Shown here: one piece after another, positions 1 through 4,700 of the stretch
Layout: each line of letters begins with the position of its first letter
How positions within the stretch are numbered: the stretch's first letter is position 1
From: Deltaproteobacteria bacterium
Lineage (GTDB): Bacteria > Desulfobacterota > Dissulfuribacteria > Dissulfuribacterales > QOAL01
DNA length: 6,491 nt
Reading direction: 5' to 3'
Assembly (NCBI GenBank): GCA_027068235.1
Contig: JAMOUE010000348.1
Coordinates: forward strand, 1-6,491
Translations under genes and position numbers: made by a program
Notes under the pieces: model-generated
Told to the model about the DNA's origin: nothing
Databases searched by the model: none
The model's input: only the letters and a program-made list of their open reading frames with translations

Positions 1-1
1 G

Positions 2-733
2 AAAGAGCTAAACCAAAAGGCAATCCAGGCGGTTGCGGAAACATACAAGGTGCTGGATCTGCTTGAAAAGAACAAAAGCAAAGAGGCACTAGATCTTCTC
101 AAAAAGGTCATAGGTGAGCTGGAAGTGATACTTGCTGCCAATAAGGATGTATCCCTTATCCCAATCAACACCTACACCGTAGTAGTAGATACAACACTGT
201 CTCCTGAGGAAATCGCCAAAAAGATTAAAGATGTTAAGAAGATGCTTGACGATGGAGATGTGCAAGGTGCAAGACTTCTGCTCGACACTCTCCAAAGCGA
301 GATCGACATCATCATAGAGAATCTGCCTTTGGCTACCTATCCTGATGCCATGAAGCTTGCTTCCAAATACATCATAGAAAACAAGATAAACGAGGCCAAA
401 AGCGTGCTTTCAATTGCCCTTAACTCCATGGTCGTTAAAAAGATAGTTGTTCCAATACCACTTGTAAGGGCAGCTGACCTTATTGAAGAGGCCTCTAAAA
501 CTGCAAAAACCAACAAAGATCAGGCTCTCAAGTATCTAAACGAGGCTAAAAAGCAACTTACTCTGGCCAAGATTTTGGGCTATGGAAAGGATGATCCTGC
601 TACCTACAAAGAGCTTCAGGCTAAAATCGATGCCATTAAGACAGAGATCAAGGGCAAGAACAAACCCGCTCAGATGTTTGAAGAGCTCATGAAGAAACTC
701 AAGGAGTTCAAAAATAAACTTATGTCTTCCTAA
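2..733 (+). CDS. YfdX family protein, 5'-truncated by the window edge
   Basis: The reading frame is open from base 2 to the TAA at 731-733, giving 243 visible residues. A GTG at position 50 could be called as a start, but the frame continues upstream in the same helical, Lys/Glu-rich style and no Shine-Dalgarno precedes it, so the real start lies outside the window. The segment matches my memory of the YfdX family: an N-terminal helix pair rich in A, K and E, then LIPINTYTVVVD, then a two-helix block with LPLATYP, then ALNSMVV and VPIPLVRAADLIEEA, and finally LAKILGYG followed by a charged tail. YfdX proteins are alpha-helical; the E. coli member is under EvgA control and linked to acid response, while family function is otherwise poorly defined. 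Many members carry a signal peptide, but that end is missing here. The downstream terminator suggests that this is the last gene of its unit. Family assignment is fairly sure; role is not. Confidence 0.82.
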   Translation, partial: KELNQKAIQAVAETYKVLDLLEKNKSKEALDLLKKVIGELEVILAANKDVSLIPINTYTVVVDTTLSPEEIAKKIKDVKKMLDDGDVQGARLLLDTLQSEIDIIIENLPLATYPDAMKLASKYIIENKINEAKSVLSIALNSMVVKKIVVPIPLVRAADLIEEASKTAKTNKDQALKYLNEAKKQLTLAKILGYGKDDPATYKELQAKIDAIKTEIKGKNKPAQMFEELMKKLKEFKNKLMSS

Positions 734-771
734 GTCAAAAGACTAAAATAAAAGTCCCTTGGAAACTTAAT

Positions 772-807
772 AAAAAAACCCGCGGGAATGATCCTGCGGG
801 TTTTTTT
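772..807 (+). terminator. Intrinsic terminator after the YfdX gene
   Basis: A 9-bp stem (779-787 with 792-800, one G-T pair) with a 4-base loop (788-791) is followed by seven T residues at 801-807. Seven A residues at 772-778 precede the stem and could extend it. Because both flanks are homopolymeric, the element could also terminate transcription arriving on the minus strand. It begins 39 bases after the YfdX stop codon. Confidence 0.9.
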
Positions 808-1074
808 GTTCCAGAAAGTAAAACACAATACCTACTAGCACCAAAAGATTTTGGATCATGATCGCCTAACTCCTCCAACCTAATATTAATTTATTCTTTT
901 GACGCCTTTTCAGGCTCTCCTTTTGTAGTTTTGTAGTTTATGAAAAAACAATAATATTCTCTCACTCCTTTCTTAATTCTCAAGTTTTTGATTCAGGCAG
1001 CAAATTCTTAATTCGTTATTCATTAATAAAATACCTCTTGCTTTTAAATAGAAACAGGCGTAAACAAATTTATA

Positions 1075-1102
1075 TTGATAGTTAATTGTTATAACCTATT
1101 TA
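1075..1102 (+). promoter_or_regulatory. Possible sigma70-like promoter for the Lcl_C/dockerin gene
   Basis: TTGATA (1075-1080) and TATTTA (1097-1102) are separated by 16 bases. The sequence around them is so AT-rich that such matches are expected by chance. If this promoter is used, transcription would start near 1109, inside the weak hairpin at 1102-1119, and the mRNA would have a leader of about 250 bases. No better promoter is obvious closer to the gene. Confidence 0.22.
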
Positions 1103-1128
1103 AAGATTGGGAAATCTTTTTATTTTTT
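1102..1128 (+). terminator. Weak terminator-like hairpin with T-rich tail
   Basis: AAAGATT (1102-1108) and AATCTTT (1113-1119) form a 7-bp stem around a GGGA loop, followed by a T-rich run to 1128. The stem has only one G-C pair, so it would be a poor terminator. It may simply be AT-rich noise. Confidence 0.2.
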
Positions 1129-1181
1129 CCAGTATGCTAATTATTATAGCCATTACGTATCACTACAATGCCCAAAAGAGC

Positions 1182-1345
1182 TGAAATTAAACAGAGGAGA
1201 CGAAACAAAGCAATTTCATCCATACCTACGTCATCACAAGGCGGCGCAACTGCCGTAGCGCTCCTCAACTATTCTGATCCTTCGATAAGGGATTGCTTGG
1301 CTCTGCTAGCAATGGACAGATTGGCTGGATTATGCATATAACCAG
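1182..1345 (+). promoter_or_regulatory. Candidate structured mRNA leader of the Lcl_C/dockerin gene
   Basis: Several complementary segments are nested here. GAGGAG (1194-1199) plus CG (1201-1202), with a bulged A, pairs with CG-CTCCTC (1259-1266). Directly inside it, CTACG (1226-1230) pairs with CGTAG (1254-1258), so 1254-1266 can be continuously base-paired. TGAAATT (1182-1188) is complementary to AATTTCA (1212-1218), which would cross the first helix as a pseudoknot or compete with it. Downstream are a hairpin at 1277-1293 (6 bp, loop CGATA), an ATTGCT/AGCAAT pair (1292-1297 with 1308-1313), and a hairpin at 1325-1345 just ahead of the ribosome binding site. I do not recognise a known riboswitch class. 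The pairings are seen in the sequence; that they form or regulate anything is inference. Confidence 0.3.
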
Positions 1346-1353
1346 AAAGGAGG
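1325..1353 (+). promoter_or_regulatory. Hairpin abutting a strong ribosome binding site
   Basis: CTGG (1325-1328) pairs with CCAG (1342-1345), and after a bulged A1329, TTAT (1330-1333) pairs with ATAA (1338-1341) around a GCAT loop. The hairpin ends 2 bases before AGGAGG (1348-1353), which lies 9 bases before the ATG at 1363. The Shine-Dalgarno fixes the start of the downstream gene; the hairpin could affect its accessibility or protect the mRNA. Confidence 0.55.
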
Positions 1354-1362
1354 GGTATTAAT

Positions 1363-2796
1363 ATGAGAAAAAGCATTGCTGTTACCAGTAATCCAAGTAG
1401 TGCAAATACTTTGGATTGTGCAGCCGCAAAATGCAAAAACCTGAAATCCATTACGGTTCTATTGTTACTCATTGCGGTTATCGTTGTGTTTGGATCAGGT
1501 GTCTGGGAAGCAAAGGTCCTAGCTGAGAGTAATGCAGGAGCGGCCTTTGGTGTATGGCCAGATACAGGGCAGGACAAGTGCTATAGCTATAGCGATACTG
1601 AAATTCCATGCCCTTCTGAGAGTGAGCCATTCTACGGCCAAGACGCCCAGTATCAAGGGCCTCAGCGTTCCTATACCAAGCTTGGTTATGGAGGAATAGA
1701 GCTTCCCGATTCTGCTACGCCTGCAGAGGGCTGGATCATGACGCGCGATAATGTAACAGGCCTTATCTGGGAGATAAAAACAGATGACGGAACCATTCAT
1801 GACAAAAACAATCGATATGTTCGCAAAGGAATTGAACAAAATTTTATTGCCTCTCTTAATTCAGACCAATTCGGCGGATATTCTGACTGGCGCCTTCCCA
1901 CCATAAAAGAACTATCAACTCTTTTAGACAGTAGCATTTCAGCTCCTGGTCCCAAAATAGACACAAATTATTTCCCAAATACTATGCAGGGTATCTATTG
2001 GTCATCTACTGGGCTGAAATGTCTGACTACTGAACTCTGTGTCTCATGGACAGTGTATTTCGATTATGGCCTCGTCACATCCCCCACCTACGGATCTGAT
2101 CATTATGTACGGGCGGTTCGTGGAGGGTCACAACCTCTTTCTCTTAATTCTTTTATAGATAATAATGACGGAACTATCACTGACACTAAAACAGGCTTGA
2201 TGTGGCAGAAATGTAGCATGGGTCAGACCTATAATCCTTCCACCAATGGATGTGAAGGATCAGAAATGAAATATAAATGGCAACAGGCTCTAGAGGTATG
2301 CGAAAAATTTAACTTTGCGGGATATGATGACTGGCGGCTTCCAAACAGAAACGAGCTACAATCCATTGTGGACTATTCAAAGATAGATACGACAAATGAT
2401 CGAGCTGCAATCGATACCAATTATTTTCCTGTATCGGACCAGCACTTCAACTACATCTCATCTACTACTGTTCTTCAATCCCCGTCAGAGGCATGGTATT
2501 TAGACCTTGGACCCGGCCTTATCAAACGCGGTGGCAAGAATGCCTGGTGGCACGTGCGCGCAGTTCGTTTAGGAGCGTCTAGGGTAGAGCTTGGCGATGT
2601 ATCAGGAGACGGCCAGCTAAACATAGTGGACGCACTGTTTGTGGCCCGCTATGCAGTTGGACTTCCAGTGAGTAACTTCAATGCAAATGCGGCTGATGTG
2701 AACTGTGACAACCAAATAAACATCGTAGACGCCTTGCTGATTGCTAGAAAGATTGTAGGGCTACCTGTGAATGGATGGTGCGCTTCGAGTATTTAA
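1363..2796 (+). CDS. Exported or membrane-anchored protein with two Lcl_C (DUF1566) domains and a C-terminal dockerin
   Basis: This 477-residue protein starts with a basic region and a hydrophobic segment at about 31-45, followed by a small-residue stretch (WEAKVLAESNAGA), so it is a long signal peptide or an N-terminal anchor. Two Lcl_C/DUF1566 domains follow, at about 125-254 and 264-402. They repeat the same landmarks: TGLIW/TGLMW (132-136, 277-281), DWRLP plus EL (175-179, 323-327), DTNYFP (200-205, 351-356) and VRAVR (249-253, 398-402). Residues 411-467 are two dockerin-type repeats, DVSGDGQLNIVD (412-423) and DVNCDNQINIVD (445-456), with Ca-binding positions D/S/D/Q/N/D and D/N/D/Q/N/D, each followed by an ALFVAR or ALLIAR helix. 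Lcl_C is named after the Legionella collagen-like adhesin; DUF1566 proteins are usually surface or secreted. A dockerin normally binds a cohesin domain, and none is encoded here. Function is probably surface display or adhesion, by inference. AGGAGG 9 bases upstream supports this start. Confidence 0.85.
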   Translation: MRKSIAVTSNPSSANTLDCAAAKCKNLKSITVLLLLIAVIVVFGSGVWEAKVLAESNAGAAFGVWPDTGQDKCYSYSDTEIPCPSESEPFYGQDAQYQGPQRSYTKLGYGGIELPDSATPAEGWIMTRDNVTGLIWEIKTDDGTIHDKNNRYVRKGIEQNFIASLNSDQFGGYSDWRLPTIKELSTLLDSSISAPGPKIDTNYFPNTMQGIYWSSTGLKCLTTELCVSWTVYFDYGLVTSPTYGSDHYVRAVRGGSQPLSLNSFIDNNDGTITDTKTGLMWQKCSMGQTYNPSTNGCEGSEMKYKWQQALEVCEKFNFAGYDDWRLPNRNELQSIVDYSKIDTTNDRAAIDTNYFPVSDQHFNYISSTTVLQSPSEAWYLDLGPGLIKRGGKNAWWHVRAVRLGASRVELGDVSGDGQLNIVDALFVARYAVGLPVSNFNANAADVNCDNQINIVDALLIARKIVGLPVNGWCASSI

Positions 2797-2849
2797 GGTT
2801 TAATGCGTGATTTTTTTAGAAATGCTTTTAGGTAATTTTGATAATCAAG

Positions 2850-2887
2850 TTATTGTTCGAGGGGCCGAAAGGCCCCTTGAGCAATAA
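2850..2887. terminator. 17-bp GAAA-capped hairpin between convergent genes
   Basis: Bases 2850-2866 pair with 2871-2887 without a bulge (two G-T pairs), closed by a GAAA loop at 2867-2870, with a GGGGCC/GGCCCC core. It lies 53 bases after the stop of the Lcl_C/dockerin gene and ends one base before the minus-strand stop codon at 2889-2891. Neither flank has a classical long T run, although AT-rich sequence follows on both sides. Its position suggests a shared bidirectional terminator or a 3'-end stabiliser. Confidence 0.75.
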
Positions 2888-2888
2888 A

Positions 2889-3695
2889 TTAATCTACCTC
2901 TATCTGATCAGCCTCCACAACCTGTTCAATCAGCTCTAGCCGTCCTGCTCCAAACAGAGTAGTCATGAGCCAATCGTAGCCAAGCTGAAGTAGGGCCACG
3001 TCATCTTGTTTTACCTGCTCCAATCTTTCCTCAGGTATCCTGTAAATCTTGATAAAATTACTTTTTAGCACAAAACGCCTGAAGGCATCCAAGTTGTAAC
3101 AGGCCAGGAAAAACATCTGCAGTGTCTTTTCTGGGATCTCAACAAAAGGCCCCAGACTTTTGCGTCTCAATATTATCTCAACCCAGCCTTTATTATGCTC
3201 ATCATAAGGAGGGATGCCTTGATTTTCTCTCCACTGGGCAATTGTCATCTCCTGTCCGAGATCGTGTCCAAGACAGTGGGCTTCTTTTATAAGAGCAAAA
3301 AAGTTTTCATTGTCAGACAGGTCAAAGTTGTGAAAAAGACCCGCAGCTATTGGATAATAACGGCAAGACACAGGCCTATCTTCGTATACACTGCAGCCGT
3401 CTTCTCCAAGAAACGGACAGGCATTATTCTTTTCCTCAACCAACTTGACCATGGGCACAGGAAGATCGGATGCCTCTACTTTTCCAGGAGTGGTATATGT
3501 TAAGAGGAACTCGTCTGAAGGCATATCGAAATGATGTTTCAGGCGAATAATGTCATAAGGGGTCAGAAATGTAGAATTATTATGGCAACATTTTGTAAAA
3601 CAGGCCAGATCCTTATCACAGCTAAAACATATGGTGCTGTCAAGATCAAGCCTAACAGGCACTATTGGCTTTTCGGCATCTTTGGGTGCGTACAT
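2889..3695 (-). CDS. YkgJ-family cysteine cluster protein
   Basis: This 268-residue protein carries the CxxCxxxCC-type cluster of the YkgJ/UPF0153 family, which is thought to bind a metal (zinc or an iron-sulfur centre). Visible ligands are C23-x2-C26-x5-C32-x3-C36-C37, then C93 in NACPFL, C101 in GCSVYEDRP, and C111 in SCRYYP; C141 and C199 are additional. The GC-x-VYE-x-RP-x-x-CR-x-YP block is the family signature. Family members are often 100-250 residues; here a helical C-terminal part of about 120 residues (150-268) follows the metal-binding core and has no motif I recognise. There is no signal peptide or membrane segment, so it should be cytoplasmic. The start is supported by GAGG on the minus strand (3704-3701), 5 bases before the ATG. 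It is transcribed divergently from the SDR gene and convergently with the Lcl_C/dockerin gene. The biochemical role of the family is not settled. Confidence 0.85.
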   Translation of the reverse strand: MYAPKDAEKPIVPVRLDLDSTICFSCDKDLACFTKCCHNNSTFLTPYDIIRLKHHFDMPSDEFLLTYTTPGKVEASDLPVPMVKLVEEKNNACPFLGEDGCSVYEDRPVSCRYYPIAAGLFHNFDLSDNENFFALIKEAHCLGHDLGQEMTIAQWRENQGIPPYDEHNKGWVEIILRRKSLGPFVEIPEKTLQMFFLACYNLDAFRRFVLKSNFIKIYRIPEERLEQVKQDDVALLQLGYDWLMTTLFGAGRLELIEQVVEADQIEVD

Positions 3696-3709
3696 ATTTA
3701 CCTCGTATT

Positions 3710-3737
3710 TTGACTTTCATTTTCTTTATATTATAAA
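3710..3737 (+). promoter_or_regulatory. Sigma70-like promoter for the SDR-kinase unit
   Basis: TTGACT (3710-3715) and TATAAA (3732-3737) are 16 bases apart. Transcription would start near 3744, giving a leader of about 80 bases before the SDR start at 3825. The -10 box overlaps that of the opposing promoter. Confidence 0.45.
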
Positions 3738-3758
3738 CCTAAACAAGCCTGTTCACAA
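3730..3758 (-). promoter_or_regulatory. Sigma70-like promoter for the YkgJ-family gene
   Basis: On the minus strand, TTGTGA (3758-3753) and a perfect TATAAT (3735-3730) are 17 bases apart. Transcription would start near 3723, giving a short leader of about 28 bases before the ATG at 3695. The -10 box shares four base pairs with the opposing + strand promoter. Confidence 0.52.
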
Positions 3759-3824
3759 AAGAAATCGCATCCACAAGTAGAGAGCTTGCCATATTTTTAG
3801 CCATTTTTTAAGGAGAAGAAAACT

Positions 3825-4697
3825 ATGGAATCACAAGTGGCAATAGTCACCGGAGCAATCAAGGGATTGGGGCTAGCCATTGCCAAACTCCTTTTAAAAA
3901 GAGGGGTTAAATGTGTGGTAACCTACTTTGATTGGCTTGATGACCTAGATGCCATGCATAAAGACCTGCAAAGTACAAAGGGGGAATATATAGCTGTTCA
4001 AGCCGACTTGAGAAGTGAGGACGGAGTCAAAAAGGTAATAGAGCAAGCCGCCCAAAACTTTGGACAGTTGGATATTCTTATCAACAACATAGAAAGAGGT
4101 GGATGGCCTGTGGTCCACGGACCATATACCCAGGAACAGTGGGAACTTGAGTTCCAAACAACTGTAACCTCTAAATGGTACCTTTTTGAAACTGCGCTCT
4201 CGCTTTTAAAGACATCCCCTTCAGGTTGTGTTGTAAATATTACATCCATTTCCGGTTATACAGGCCGAACCGGGCCAGCAGGTCTGGTATTCAACGATTG
4301 TTACAGTCTCTCCAACAGGGCTGTTGGACTGCTAACAGAACAGTGGGCCAGGATGGCAGCCCCCAATGTTCGAGTGAATGAACTTGTTCTTGGCTTTTTT
4401 GAAACAAGGCATGGCCCCAAAACTAGGGGCTGGGGCGTGCTATCCCAAGAACAAAAACAGGCCATTTTAGACCATACGCTTCTTGGCAGGATTGGAACAA
4501 TGCAAGATGTTACAAGTGCAGTAGAATTTTTGATCTTTAACTCTCCCTTCATGACTGGAACAAAAATTGTTCTAGACGGTGGTTATTTACTTGGCTGTGA
4601 AGGTGTTCCTCCTATGCCCAAGGGAGTAGTTGCCCCTGGAGAGTCTGTCTTTGGAGGGTCGATACTGCCTGAGGAAACAACTGCCAAAAAAGATTGA
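3825..4697 (+). CDS. SDR-family oxidoreductase homologue lacking the catalytic lysine (YxxxN)
   Basis: This 290-residue protein has the classical short-chain dehydrogenase layout: a Rossmann glycine motif TGAIKGLG (9-16), an acidic D61 in the adenine-pocket position (QADLRSEDG), and LDILINN (82-88) where most members read NNAG but this one continues IE. The catalytic serine is probably S141 in VVNITSISG. Y160 is in the usual tyrosine place, but the motif reads YSLSN, so Asn164 replaces the lysine that lowers the tyrosine pKa and holds the nicotinamide ribose. There are about six extra residues between S141 and Y160 compared with FabG. The C-terminal landmarks RVNELVLGFFET (183-194), GRIGTMQDVTSAVEFL (221-236) and MTGTKIVLDGG (243-253) are normal, and a tail of about 35 residues rich in Pro and Gly follows. 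AAGGAG (3810-3815) lies 9 bases before the ATG. It is the first gene of a pair with a sensor kinase. Substrate unknown; classical catalysis is doubtful. Confidence 0.85.
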   Translation: MESQVAIVTGAIKGLGLAIAKLLLKRGVKCVVTYFDWLDDLDAMHKDLQSTKGEYIAVQADLRSEDGVKKVIEQAAQNFGQLDILINNIERGGWPVVHGPYTQEQWELEFQTTVTSKWYLFETALSLLKTSPSGCVVNITSISGYTGRTGPAGLVFNDCYSLSNRAVGLLTEQWARMAAPNVRVNELVLGFFETRHGPKTRGWGVLSQEQKQAILDHTLLGRIGTMQDVTSAVEFLIFNSPFMTGTKIVLDGGYLLGCEGVPPMPKGVVAPGESVFGGSILPEETTAKKD

Positions 4698-4700
4698 TAA

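Larger units (their letters stand above)
808..1174. other. AT-rich intergenic spacer with no supported gene
   Basis: This stretch is strongly AT-rich and full of stops in most frames. I find no tRNA-like fold and no long ORF. It contains a small tandem duplication of TTTTGTAG at 921-936, a short GCCT/AGGC hairpin around 904-915, and a minus-strand 30-codon ORF (767-859) that I do not accept as a gene. The right end holds a weak promoter-like pair and a weak terminator-like hairpin, listed separately. Confidence 0.6.

Noticed and set aside
50..52. GTG as the start of the YfdX-family gene
   Set aside because: The frame is open upstream to the window edge with family-like helical sequence, and no ribosome binding site precedes the GTG.
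767..859. Minus-strand 30-codon ORF (starting MIQNLLVLVGIVFYFLEQ) with GGAGGAG 10 bases upstream and a hydrophobic core, resembling a small membrane protein
   Set aside because: Its last third runs through the terminator hairpin at 772-807 and the stop codon lies beyond the T tract in that direction, so a transcript would probably end before the stop. No convincing promoter is present. It would gain support only if conserved in homologous loci.
1196..1260. Resemblance to a c-di-GMP-I (GEMM) riboswitch, from GACG and CAAAGC near 1199-1211 and GGC/GCC pairs near 1240-1255
   Set aside because: The GCAAACC segment, the contiguous GACGCAAAGCC core and the tetraloop receptor part are absent or wrongly spaced. 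A covariance-model search would decide.
1269..1577. Minus-strand ORF of 102 codons
   Set aside because: It overlaps the start of the well-supported Lcl_C/dockerin gene and the leader, has no recognisable domain, and is a shadow frame.
3195..3713. Two + strand ORFs of 102 and 60 codons
   Set aside because: Both are antisense to the YkgJ-family gene and show odd composition with no family resemblance.
4111..4124. Perfect inverted repeat TGGTCC-AC-GGACCA
   Set aside because: It lies inside the SDR coding sequence, the loop is only 2 bases, and no function is suggested; likely chance.
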